NCBI RefSeq assembly: GCF_024868665.1 | Contig: NC_079912.1 | Span: forward strand, 19,902,986 to 19,966,985 | DNA length: 64,000 nucleotides | From: Triplophysa rosa | Taxonomy: Eukaryota > Chordata > Actinopteri > Cypriniformes > Nemacheilidae | Direction: 5' to 3' | Shown: in pieces, positions 23,871 to 37,538 of the stretch | Position numbering within the stretch: position 1 is the stretch's first letter | Layout of the letters: each line of letters opens with the position of its first letter | Made by a program: the position numbers and the translations under genes | Notes under the pieces: generated by a model | The model's database searches: none | What the model saw: the letters and a program-made list of their open reading frames with translations, nothing else | Told to the model about the DNA's origin: nothing

Positions 23871-24374
23871 TTATGGGCGGGGAAAGCTGCACGTAGACGC
23901 GTCCGCCATCTTGGAACGGTCCACTGACGTCACTCACAGTTTGCTGCCTTGCCTGTGCATTTTATTTCCCGAAAAATTGGATACCCTTTCGTTGTCGTCA
24001 TGTGTTAGTGTAGGAAATATAATGTTTGAGTTTACACAACAACAAATATGTTTTCATGCTCACACACAGTCAGCTTGCTCTCTTGAGTGTTAACGCACCG
24101 GCTTGGCAGGGTTGCCAGATCTGTGAAACAAAACCCTTCATCACGAGCATAACGCCCCAATCCAAATAACAGAACTTAACATTCATAAATAAAATCATTT
24201 TAATATTGACAGCTATAGGCCTGTAACAAAATCCTTCCACTCCTAACCTGTGGATAAAACAAACAGGAGCAACAGTTACAAAGTAAACCAATTCCACTGG
24301 AAAGCTGAAGACTTGGCAACACACCGGCTCGCACCGTTCCAATACGGCGGACGACCTACGTATAGCAGCCCATA
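23871..24374. mobile_element. TA-flanked hairpin MITE with long terminal inverted repeats
   Basis: The termini TATGGGC and GCCCATA pair, and similarity continues for about 45 bp, including CGTCCGCC / GGCGGACG and TTGGAACGGT / ACCGTTCCAA. A TA dinucleotide on each side suits a Tc1/mariner-type insertion. It carries TGACGTCA at 23925-23932. Non-coding. Confidence 0.7.
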
Positions 24375-25445
24375 AAAACAGATGCTAATGCGGCGTTTTG
24401 TTATCTATGGTTGTAAGTACTACGTTTCCTGCATGAATAAGTTGCATACAAGGTAAACATTTAATAGGCAAACATTTCATGTGATTATGAGTGAATTGTA
24501 ATTTTTTTTTTAATGAAATGCTCTGACATGCGTTCTGGCGATTTTTCCCACTTGTGTAACGTTCTTTTTTTGTGTTACTATGACAGATTATCAAATACAA
24601 GAAACACATTTCCGTTAAATGAATACTTTACACACACACAGATGTCCATGTGCCCATTTATTCAGCCCAATTGTTTCAAAACTTTGGTGGTTTTGTGTCA
24701 ATAAGTAAACGGGGTCCAGTGTTGTTATGTCGCCGATGTTCTTTAACATATTTTCGTTTTTGTTTTCTGCTGAAGAAAAACAAAACCATGCTTATTTGGA
24801 CTGACATTAAGCTGCATAAATGATGGAAGAAATTTCGTTTTTTTTAAATCAACGATTCTTTTAAGTTTATCTTGAGGTGTCACACTGTACATTGGTGTAC
24901 GTGGATTAAATTAAACTTTGTATTATAAATTATGAAATAGACAGGATATAAAATAATGGACATGACATAATATGTAATATTGTGTGTTCAACACATTTAA
25001 TGCTGAAAGGCCAATGTATTTAGAAAATATTAGTAAGTTATGTTTCTTCATAGGGTAGTTTAGACTCGTCATCATCGACAGCTCTCTGTACTGTCAACAT
25101 TTCTTCTGATCATTGTAACTGTGCTTTCATGTATTTAATAGTACGAGTGTTAGTCCATAAGGTGGCAGCATTTAGAAATGAACTTGCTGATTCAGATGCA
25201 CCTCTGTGTAAATTAAGTGAATTTGAGATGCTAAATTGCTTAAAAATAAAGGTTCCTAAACGGTTCTTTGTTGGGATGTCCTGTATGGTTTCATAAAGAA
25301 TTTGTAACATTGACAGAACCTTATTGTTACACAAAAGGTTCTCTGTAGTGAAAAAAGTTTTTAGACTGAAAATGTCAGAATTTTTAAGAATAGGGTTAAT
25401 CTATTTATTTAATTTCACTAAACATAATTCCAATGTATTTTGTCT

Positions 25446-25450
<5 letters not shown>

Positions 25451-25481
<31 letters not shown>
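25451..25481. repeat. (GT)n microsatellite
   Basis: Fifteen GT dinucleotides; the 85-residue ORF across it is not a gene. Confidence 0.95.
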
Positions 25482-25482
<1 letters not shown>

Positions 25483-26725
25483 ATCAAAAACAGTCTGCAA
25501 CACATCATTCTGTATGGTGGGTGGAAAACATACACAGAAACACATAGATCTGTGGGCACGTACCACTTTGACATCAAATAAGTAAGCTTGGTCTGTCATT
25601 GTGTGTGTGTGCGGGTGTTACATGCTGTAGGAAGCAAAACTCAAAACCATCTCTCTCATCTTCTGCTGAGATTTCCGGCCTCCACAGATCCTGTGATACA
25701 GTGATCAGTCCTACAGCACACATACAAGACTATGAAGTCCATAATTAGCTGATGCAAAAAACCTGATGCAAGACACCGACAATAAAAAGAACAAACAGTT
25801 GATCTTCCATTTTTAAGTTTAAAATAACAATAGCATTCTTAAAAATGAGAATGTTTATTTCTTGAAAATACAATATATAATTTTTTTAATTTACATTTAG
25901 TCTTTAATATGATTTTTTTTGTTGGCGGAATATCAAAAGAATCTTCTGCTCCATGCTAAAGTGCCTCATATTAATGAACTGTTGTGCCGATGCTGAAATG
26001 AACAGACAAGTGTTTTTAACGCTCTTAATCTAACCAGTGTATTTCAGACATCTTCAGGACCAAAACACACAGCACATGCATGTGAACATGGCTCTTGGCT
26101 TACAGCATGATCTCTGCTTCTCTCTGGCTCAGCCTGAGGATTGATCACTACACATTATGTTTGCTTTCATGGAAATGGAAGGAGATCCAGAGATTTCCCC
26201 TGGCTGAAGGATGAGCGTGTGGCGCTCTCCGGGGCTTCTCGTTGGCTCAGTGGGTTTGTGGTACTCGAGAGGAGATTCTGAGGAAGTCTATGATGGAGAG
26301 AGGACTGGCAAACATCTTTGTTCTTGTCACATTACTGCGCCTACCGTCAAGGGCACAGGGGGCACGGTTTGAGTCACGGCGCTCTGAGCTCCATCCAGCC
26401 CTTTGTTGCCCGCGGTCACGATCAACATTCGCTCTGTTTCGGTGACTCACAACAATAGTCATCCCTCGCTGCATTATGTTCCTTAACTTTAACCACAAAA
26501 GAAGATGGAAAAATGATTTTGGGCAATGTTGATGCCAACAGCAGGTACGACTATGTGTATAAAGTTTCATAGAAGGTTTTTATCGTTGACTTTATGCCTT
26601 AAACTTTCCTCAACTTTGATGTGTCGCCAATGCTCTCATTTGCTCTTGTCGCTAGGCTCTCGTTGAAAATGAATGCGTTGGGTCCTCACAGGCCGCCGGC
26701 GGTATTGCTTTTATTTTCTTTCCTC

Positions 26726-27050
26726 TTTAAAGGGAGTAGTTTGCCTTCAAAAGGAAAATTCTGTCATCATTTACTCACCCTCTTGACATTTCAAACCTTA
26801 ATGACTTTATTTCTTCCACAGAACACAAAAGAAGATATTTTGAAAAAAGTTGGTAACAGAACAGCACAGCCCCCCATTCACTTCTATTCCCATTACTGCA
26901 AGTGAATTGGGGGCTGTTAACAACATTCTTCAAAATATCTTCTTTTGTGTTCTGCGGGGGGGAAAAAGAAAGTCATGCAGGTTTGAAATGACAAGAGGAT
27001 GAGTAAATGATGACAGAATTTTCATTTTGAAGGTGAACTATCACTTTAAA
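26726..27050. mobile_element. Common fish hairpin element, complete
   Basis: Inverted termini TTTAAAGGGAGTAGTTT and AACTATCACTTTAAA. Long internal complementarity includes GAACACAAAAGAAGATATTT / AAATATCTTCTTTTGTGTTC around an inverted CCCCATTCACTT / AAGTGAATTGGGGG core. Non-coding. Confidence 0.8.
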
Positions 27051-27119
27051 GTAAATGATTTCAGTACCATGGCGTTATAAATAAAGATGAATAAAACGTA
27101 TTGGATTTAAAAAAAAATC

Positions 27120-27320
27120 TTCAGTTTGATTTTCTTTCTTCTGCAGGACACAAAAGAAGATTTTTTGAAGAATGTTTTTAACCAAACAATCTTGAACGCC
27201 ATTGACTCTTGAATTGTATGAACACAAAACCACTGAGAAACCATTTGTCAAAATATCTTCTTTTGACTGAAGAAAGAATCAGACAGGTTTTGAATAGCAC
27301 GAGGGCGAATAAATGTAAGG
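27120..27320. repeat. Diverged second copy of the same hairpin family
   Basis: Shares the phrases GACACAAAAGAAGAT and AAAATATCTTCTTTTG with the element 70 bp upstream, but lacks its outer termini. Confidence 0.6.
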
Positions 27321-28019
27321 CTTAAAATATTTTTACCGGGCTGTAGCATCACGGTACAGCTTTAATACTCCTAAAACCAAAGCATCTAAATATTCTTATT
27401 CTCAGATGACCATGTTCACTAGAATGATCTTTAATTCCTGAAGAAAGACAGACGATATTTCTATCGGTGAAAAACCAAACAAATGTGTCTCACATGTGAG
27501 CATTTATGTAATATAATGAGACTCCAATCAGTTTGCCCTTAGCATGTTCTCGATCTGAGCGAGCTTTGGAGGAATTACTACGTGTTTACTGTATATAAAT
27601 AAACAATGAATGACATAATTACATAACCACGCCAAGAAGATGTGTTGAGGGCGGATGTGAAAGACGGAGAAAGATAGAGCGGAAAAATCCTTTTGCCTGC
27701 ACTCGGCAGACGTCCCATTGGATTAACTGATGCTTAGAACGCATCCTGTCATATTTACTTGACCATCACGCCGACTGAGAAACAGACTCGTTTACTATTC
27801 TCTCTTTCTCGCTTTATTCCACCACCATCCCCAAACCCCCAAGTTCAACAAGTGGAAAATCAAATCATATTTCAAGAGACTGCACAATGAAACACACTTG
27901 AAGGAGATTTCCCTGGCATTGGGTTTTCCTAAATAGCCCTGCTGTCTCTTTCTCTCTCTCTCGCTCTCTCTGTATTTGTAAAAAGCCTCCTCCCACTCAT
28001 CTTTTTTTTAGTCATATAA

Positions 28020-30184
<2,165 letters not shown>

Positions 30185-30320
30185 AGAGGTGGAGAGGTCA
30201 TTCAGCCTGTTGTTCGTCAGAAGAAAGAGACTGAAGGCCGCGAACCAGCGTGCAAAACAAATTCAGAAGGAAGGTTATTTCGTGCCACAACTTTTTTTTT
30301 TTAGAAATGTATTGTCACTG

Positions 30321-30351
30321 TCATTCATTCATTCATTCATTCATTCATTCA
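30321..30351. repeat. (ATTC)n microsatellite in the c1ql1 3' UTR
   Basis: Seven to eight CATT/ATTC units downstream of the stop codon. Confidence 0.9.
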
Positions 30352-31188
30352 AGCAGCAATGAATCTTTGTGTTTGATTTCATTTGTGTAAATCTCTGATC
30401 ATTATTGATGTCTTGGGCACATGAAGATTCTGAAAGATCCTTTTGTGTCTGTTAGACTTCTGTGTCATCTCTTTGGTTCTGTTTGCCTGGATGATAACTT
30501 TCTCATAAGACAATTTGATTCAGGGGTGAAATGATTCATTTTTGAACACGCATTTGCAGGTTTGTTAGTTGAATAGCATGTAGCTGCTAGCGTGTCACAG
30601 TTGCACTTTGTTATAGACCTGATTGAATCCCAACAGACCAGGATTCACATTTTCTGAAGAATAAGAGCAAGATCCATCTGCCAAAAAACAACTTCATGCT
30701 GAACGTTTAGGACTTCAGAATGCCATCAAGACATGAATGAAAGGCCGGTGGAGTAGCCTTTGTGTTTGTTTCATTATGGTGTTTGTCTCCGTGCTCGTGT
30801 TGTGTCTGTGAACAATGATGTCTCTCAATTGACTTAAAGTGAAGTAAATGACCTAAAATGATACCCTAAACATTTCCTGAGAGTCTGTAAGTCATTGTTT
30901 GTGATTGCTGTATGGGTGTGGAAATATCAGAACAACTAAAGCTCAAAATATAAGCTTTGAACATTTTCATGTGCATTGTGTTGTCATCAATGATGTGAAG
31001 AGCTGTGTGGCTTTCTTTGTTTATCCCACAGAACGCTTCACTGGGGTAAGAGTGACCCTTTACAAGACGATAACCTTCATAGTCATTACAACAATTAAGC
31101 ACTATGTACTGTATATAATACACAAGAATCATGACATGTAATATGCACATGTATGCATCTAAATGTCAACTCATCTGTTGTAACAGGT

Positions 31189-31214
31189 AATAAATTGTCG
31201 CTTTTGCTAATAAA
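31189..31214 (+). terminator. Tandem poly(A) signals of c1ql1
   Basis: AATAAA occurs at 31189-31194 and again at 31209-31214, followed by a GT-rich stretch. This gives a 3' UTR of about 1 kb (30185 to about 31230). Based on motif and position only. Confidence 0.5.
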
Positions 31215-31468
31215 TGGGATGTTTGTAACACTTTGTGTCCCTGAAGTGATTGGGAATGATGCTGTATATCTACATTTCTACTATATAGGCAGCTGTCTTC
31301 AAGGGTAGTTTAGATAGCAACATTAGGTAGATTTGGACCATTACAGTGCACACTGTAGGCAACAACTTGCACACCACACAAAAAAGCTTATGTTTTTAAA
31401 TATGTGCACAGAACACCAATCACATTTCAGTTTGCACATAGATAAGAATACTAAATGAAATTTAAAAT

Positions 31469-31990
31469 GGGCAATTCTAGCATTATGGATGTAACAAATA
31501 AACACTCAAAAATTGTATTTGTTACCAAAATACTAAACCATTTGTTTTTATTTGACTAAACCCTTGTTGAGTTTAAACATCAGAAAAATATCAGTCTATA
31601 CACAAGTTTACTATTTTAAAAAAGGCAAATAAACATGCGTTATGGATGTGACAACACAGTTTTTGGGATACAACAAAGTCTGTAGGATTTCTGTCAATTA
31701 AAATCCACAAACCTGCAATTATACCCAACAAATGGAGAAGGGATGTCTCTTCATAGAACATAAAACAGTTGTTTTAATTTCATTTTCATGTGTCTATTTA
31801 TGAGGAATATTGTCCGTTATGGATGTGACAATCCTGAAAATTACTCTTACCTGATTATGAAAAAGCATACAGTTAAAATAAAACAAATGATTTAACAAAT
31901 TGAAGAGAGACCTCACATGGATATTTAAACCACCAAATATAAATATCTGTGCTGTTAGTAGAGTAAAACCCTTTGGTAAAAACGGAACTG
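31469..31990. repeat. Copy 1 of a repeat family shared with 62087-62617
   Basis: The order of motifs matches the copy in the cpt1 intron: GGGCAATTC, CATCAGAAAAAT, TCTTCATAGAACATAAAA, TTCATGTGTCTATTTATGAG and CTGTGCTGTTAGTAGAGTAA. The phrase TTATGGATGTGACAA or close variants recur three times within the copy. The right end is decayed. Minus ORFs here are incidental. Confidence 0.75.
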
Positions 31991-32423
31991 ACCAAATGCA
32001 AAACTGAAAAGCAAGTGTCCCTTTGCTCTGCACAAGTCTTCTGTGTCTCAGACATTTCTCTAAGGAAAAGACTGTTTCGATTAGAAGAGATGTCAACAAT
32101 GTGTCAAACTGAGCTCAGATTTGTCTCGTAATCAAGAGTCATTATCAGAGTCGGCACCAGGGTGCCTCGTTTCCACTGAGTGGTATGGTTCAGTACGGTT
32201 CACTACGGTACGCAATTTTCTCCGTTTCCACTGTGAATGGTACCAAAATAGCGAACCGTACCGTACCACTTTTTTGGGACCCTTTCGTAAAGATACCTAG
32301 CACAGTAGTACCAATAGTACCGGAGCCTAATGGGTGGAGCTAGTCTCACTGCAGAACGCTGGTTTACAGATAATCGTCACTTGCGCGCATGCTACAAGGG
32401 GAACCAAAGAGTATAGATACCAA

Positions 32424-33000
32424 CAGTGTTGGGTAAGTTACTCTGAAAAAGTAATTAATTACTAGTTACTAATTACATATTCAATAGTGTAATTAGATTA
32501 CTGTACAAATTACTCTCTCCAAATTACTTTGTTTATTCTATATCAACCTTGATTAGTTAAGTGATTCAAGGATAGACATGAAACGGCCCTTTTAATTCAC
32601 TCACATAAATAATATAAAACTACATAAAGTACACAGCAAAATCGCCAGTGTTAAACAAGGTCAAATTAACTCAGTGTATATATAATATACACTTTGAGAG
32701 TGTGGATTTTATATACACTGCGAGTGTTAATTTGACATTATTTAACTCTGGCGATTTTACTGTGTAGTATTATTAAATGACTAAAGTATAAAAATGTGAG
32801 AATTGTACATTAATGCACGGATTGTAAAGTTCATTATTGCACACACATGTATTACACACAGTATTTAGTTTAATTACTCCAGAAGTAACTGTATTTAAAT
32901 TACAGAAAAAACAAGAGTAATCCCTTACTTTACTTTTCAAGAGAGAAAGTGATTAAATTACAGTAACTAATTACTTAGTAACTAGTTACACCCAACACTG
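32424..33000. mobile_element. Non-autonomous hAT element nested in the outer element
   Basis: The termini CAGTGTTGGGTAA and TTACACCCAACACTG are inverted. An exact 8-bp duplication, GATACCAA, flanks it (32416-32423 and 33001-33008). The arms consist of repeated AGTAACT/AATTAC motifs. It is itself interrupted at 32629-32766. Confidence 0.88.
32629..32766. mobile_element. Innermost hairpin MITE
   Basis: TACACAGCAAAATCGCCAG pairs with CTGGCGATTTTACTGTGTA with one mismatch, and further inward GTCAAATTAAC pairs with GTTAATTTGAC. It is 138 bp and TA-bounded, a third insertion layer. Confidence 0.8.
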
Positions 33001-33487
33001 GATACCAAGAGGCGAAACTCAATAGAACGTTCCATTGCGACACCTGCGCCCTGCGTTTCCGCCATTTTGGGGTGAAAGCGACTCTGCTTTCTGCTGTGGT
33101 GATGGCAATATCAGCTGCTTTGTTTAAAAAATAAAACATTAAAGCTGAAATTCAACCTGAATGATGATAATACATGACGACAAAAGCCTTGGCTCGTTAG
33201 AAACCTTGTCAGATATCAAGCATTTTCACCCCAAAATGGCAGCCGCTCTGTTTTCTCTCAAAGTTGCGCCTCTTGGTATCTATACTCTTTGGGGGAACGA
33301 CAACACAGGAAGCGCCATTGTCATTTGCAGATTGCTTTGTTGCGTGAGAATGACGTTGATCGCTACTTTCCGGCGTACACCAAGCCTACCTGTTGTCAGT
33401 GGAAACGCAAGCCTGATAATGGTTACCCGTAACGAAGCGTACCATACTGTACTGTACCGAACCATACTGCTCAGTGGAAACGAGGCA

Positions 33488-35142
33488 AAAGTGAGGGGGC
33501 TGCTATGTTTAGTGGGGGGGGGCAGGGTTTAGGGGTTTAGAATGTGCTGGTTTCCCGAATTTTCATCCTACCCGTCAGTGCACATCAATGTTACGTCATT
33601 TTCTTGCGCCATAAAATCATCCTACTTGTTTATTTTATACTGCTACAGGAATCTGATTGTGTATTTTCATTGTTAAATCATTCTAGGCCTACATATTTAT
33701 TTAGTACTGGTAGTACAATTATAGGGTATTGCGCTGTAAATTAATCATACATGTTTCTTTTATGCTGGTAGGATAATCTGACAGGGTATTTACGATGTAA
33801 ATTTATTTAACGTGTTCATTTTAAACTGGTAGGACTATCTGACAGGGTATTTTGCATTGTAAAATCATCCTACCTGTTTATTTTGTCGATGTGGTTTAGA
33901 TTATAGCCTAAATTTTGAACAATTCGAGGTTGAGACACGGCACATAGTCTGAGGTCTCGCTCTGTTCTGTTTCAGTGTGCGGCTCTTCTGGTGTTAAGAA
34001 GCGGCACTCCACATATGCCCCAGTTTTCTTCTCAAGTTTAAGTTTTAACAATTTACTTTTTTATCAGAGATCATCGCGGAAAACCTGATCTATATGCAAC
34101 GTGGTAGGCTAACCAAATCATACTTGTAAAAGCGGCACATTCGCACATAACGAGTGCGCGAAGAAATCCATGTCCGCACATGTCAGCCGCGCACTGCCTT
34201 TTTCATTGAGAGCCAGACATTTTTAACTATAACACAATAAAAATCTAGTTAAATCCTGCCTATGGGTGCGCAATACCTGCGAGTTGTACAAAGTTTTTCA
34301 TCCAGTGCGTGCTGCCGTTTTGAAGTTTAACAATTCTAAATGTCCATTTCGAGGACAGCATTGCATATTTCGCATAGCTTTTTCAAAGCTAATAAATTCA
34401 ACTGAACTAAAAGACATAAAAGACACTGTATGAAAGACACTGAAACTGAAAGGCTAATTTTTTTAATATCAACTTGGAGGAGAGCAAATGTTGTATGACA
34501 TTTTGACAAAAAGAACTGGAAATGCACCGATCATAGCCTACATAAATTCAGCGGAAGTTAATAAATGAAGATTATTAATTTAGACGCATATATAGAAAAA
34601 AATATAGGCCAATAGAAAAATGTCAAAAGCAGGCTTTAAAGAAAAAGTGACAGAAAAAGTATACAGGGGACTGTACCCCAGTAGAGCTTTATGTCTAACA
34701 AAACGATCGCATCAATATAACAACACTAAAGAGCGAGCTCTTGCTTTCTGATAGACAGCCTGTATCTCCACTTGTCAACGTCTGCATAATGGTAACGCCC
34801 GCTTCTTGTTAAGCAATGCATACAGAAATGTTGTTGCTGGACGCAAGAGGGCACAAGACAATGTCTTTAAAATCTGTTAACGAATAAATAAATTAATTTT
34901 ACCCTCTGCTCTTGTTGTTTCTTTAATAAATATAAACCAAATTCATTCTTCAAATGGTTTTTTAAAATGATTAAAAAAGTGAGGGGGGACAGTGACTGAA
35001 GTGACCGGGCCATGCCCCCTAGGGCCCCCTCGTGGCGCTGACGCTGGTCATTATTATTGAAGGTCAAACATTTCAAACATTTCTCATCACATTTACCCAA
35101 ATTCAGATCATTTTACCTCTACAATCATTTACACCTCCATAC
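33488..35142. other. Gene-free sequence between transposons
   Basis: No supported gene. At 33590-33900 a roughly 60-bp phrase (TAAATCATCCTAC..GTTTATTTTATACTG..GGTA..ATCTGACAGGGTAT) recurs about four times in diverged form, suggesting a decayed tandem repeat. About 35050-35142 matches a region near 40980-41065. Confidence 0.4.
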
Positions 35143-36378
35143 AGGGCCGGATTATCCATAGACGGGATTCGGCGATTGCCCTGGGGCACCAAGTGATTAA
35201 GATAATGACTAAACCTGTAAAATATTTGTATTATTTTGCTGGAAGAAATGCAATATTTACAATATAAACAGAGAGAGAATAGAAAATATATACATATAAA
35301 TAATTAAGATTGGTTCACGTCAGTGTATTTTCCCCCTCTCCCCAGTCAGGGCTCGCCAATGTATAATATTCAATTCAAAATGCATAGGCATTAGTTTAGC
35401 GGTTGTGCAAAACATAAGTTTAAAAAAGAGAAGGTATCACGACACATAGCCACCCTTCGAAACTGACCTGCAATATCAAGTTTTTTTCTTAGAAATGAAG
35501 AAAAGACATCGGTATCACCAGCAGAAGGCAGCGAAACGAATGCATCAACCAGTACGACTCGAGCAGCAGCTAATCCTGTTAGCAAAAGCGGTAACCAGGT
35601 GCGCGTTGTAATTGATTTGATTGGTTCTCAGTTTGTAATTCGCTTTGGATAAAACTAAGCGTCTGCTAAATGACTACATGTTGCACTCAGACTGTTCTTA
35701 ACCCTTCCCGTTACCAACTGCGAGGGCGAGAGATCTTTCGGTCAATTTAAAAGAGTAAAGAATGAACTCAGGACAACCATGAGACAGAAGCGGCTGTCTG
35801 CACTCTCCCTGCTTGCTATTGAATCCCAACTAGTCAAGGGAATGGACGTTGAGGATTTAACTAACGATTTTGCATGAACAAAGTCTAGAAAAAAAGATGT
35901 TCTGCTAAAGGTTAGCATTATTTCTGGACAAATATGTGATGCTGGTTTACAAGAAAAATATGTTAAAGTTAAATCTCTGTACCGAATGAATTTGTTGAAA
36001 GTTAATCTAAATTTAAGGTCCTGTACAACAAATATACATTAAATCTCCAGCATGGATTTTGTTCTGCATAGGATTCTGTACATCACCATTTGTGTACATT
36101 GGTTATTGTTAGTTAATTAGTTAGTTAGTTAGAGATGCTTGTAAAGTTCATTGTGAGTGTGCTTTACTGACGTGCTCTCTGTGGTGCTGAATTCAGCTGT
36201 TGGTGTGTTTGCAATGTTTTTTAGACATATGGTTTTGCATGTAGTCCTCATACATGCTATTTATGATGGAAATAAACATATTTAGTATTATATGTTCATG
36301 TTACACTAACATGCGAGTTGGTGGGGGGGGGGCACTTCAAATATGGTCACCTACTACACTGTGTTAATCAGGGCCTGC
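35143..36378 (+). mobile_element. Internally deleted hAT transposon
   Basis: Bounded by the exact 8-bp direct repeat CTCCATAC (35135-35142 and 36379-36386). The ends AGGGCCGGATTA and TTAATCAGGGCCTGC are imperfect inverted repeats. It contains only the C-terminal transposase dimerisation segment (35704-35878), so it cannot move on its own. Confidence 0.82.
35704..35878 (+). pseudogene. hAT transposase C-terminal dimerisation fragment
   Basis: One open frame reads LPVTNCEGERSFGQFKRVKN followed by LRTTMRQKRLSALSLLAIES and ends in TGA. This is the hAT-C dimerisation motif (Pro...Glu-Arg-x-Phe-Ser; RLS-L-LL-IE). The N-terminal DNA-binding and catalytic parts are absent. Confidence 0.85.
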
Positions 36379-36393
36379 CTCCATACTCTATGT

Positions 36394-37474
36394 CAGTAGT
36401 CTTCAACTAAAATTGCTTGAGGTCCAGTAAACGAACCCACCTTACCAGCCGAGGTCCGGACAATTAAATACCTAAAAATATGAATTGATGATTTTTGGCA
36501 GACCAAAGAAATAAACATGTCTGTTCATATCTATACGATGGCATAACAATGTCTGACAACAATATAATGAAGGAAAATGTGCAAAATGCCCTAATCTCTA
36601 AACCTGCACTGAACATACATTCATTCCAATATTAACTACTTTAAAAGAAGACTAAAGTGTTGTTTTCTGCTGAACTGAGATTAACAAATAGCAGATATAA
36701 CATCCTCTGATAACATTTCAGCTCTTCTGGTGGCTGTTGCAGCTGAAGGGGGGGGGGGTTGTTTAATATTTTCTTTTAGTTCATGTCTTTATTTTCCTTC
36801 TAAACGTGTTTCACACGCAGCCTGCATGCACTCTTTTATTATTTCCCCATCAGTAAAGGGCTTGTTGTGTTTCCTAAGATCCACTGTGAACATCCATATG
36901 CTGGTTGTTGGGCGGTAAGTGAGGGAGGAGGACCCGTGTAGATCGCTCCTACTGGGCTTTGAGCTCATATATGTCCGTGTCCTTACCTCGGACTGCTGCG
37001 GGTAAAATTCTTTATAGTGTCTATGTCTAGTTTCATAATGCCGTTTAAGGTTTCCACTTTTTATAACTGCAACAGACTCCGAGCAAATGAGACAAACCGG
37101 CCTCGTGCATGTTGATGCATGAAGAATAAATTCATCTCGGAAAACATGGTTTTCAGCGTCAACTTTTCTAACTTTTGAAAAGGACATTGTTCTTCAGTCA
37201 CTGACAGTTACATCTGTCTGCGCGCTGTGCAGCGAGTCTGTCTCGGGTCTCTTCACTCATCGACGTCTAGCAACAGTGCGCATGTGTTAACTGTCCGTGG
37301 CGCCGTAGGACCCAAACTGCTACTGAGCGGACCTTGATGTGCCTGCTATAAATTTGATTGCATTAGAAAATAATGTTAGGCGTTCATTTATTTATTATGT
37401 CAAAAGGCTTTGAGGTCCGGACGAACGCATCCCGCGATCTCTTCAGACCGGAGTCCGCTAGTTGGTGACCCCTG
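36394..37474 (-). mobile_element. Second hAT element abutting the first
   Basis: The ends CAGTAGTCTTCAACT and AGTTGGTGACCCCTG are imperfect inverted repeats. The flanking octamers CTCTATGT (36386-36393) and TTCTATGT (37475-37482) match at 7 of 8 positions. It begins one target duplication away from the right edge of the 35143-36378 hAT. It contains a minus-strand transposase N-terminal ORF. Confidence 0.78.
36789..37187 (-). pseudogene. Transposase N-terminal zinc-finger fragment
   Basis: A 132-residue ORF starting MSFSKVRKVDAENHVF. It carries a BED-like C2H2 finger (CLICSESVAVIKSGNLKRHY then ETRH), as in hAT/Charlie-type transposases and the domesticated GTF2IRD2/ZBED-like proteins. The catalytic domain is missing, so it is a remnant. 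Confidence 0.8.
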
Positions 37475-37538
37475 TTCTATGTATTGAATGTATATGTTAT
37501 GTGTCTGATACTAAAATGAAATACAACTGAAAACTCCT

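Larger units (their letters stand above)
32163..33487. mobile_element. Outer member of a three-level nested transposon
   Basis: The termini TGCCTCGTTTCCACTGAG and CTCAGTGGAAACGAGGCA are exact inverted repeats. The arms pair further (AAAGAGTATAGATACCA / GGTATCTATACTCTTT; GCCATTTTGGGGTGAAAG / CATTTTCACCCCAAAATGGC). The arms also contain repeated GGTACC/CGGTAC-type motifs. I saw no target duplication. It has no transposase and is interrupted by the hAT element at 32424-33000. Confidence 0.8.
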
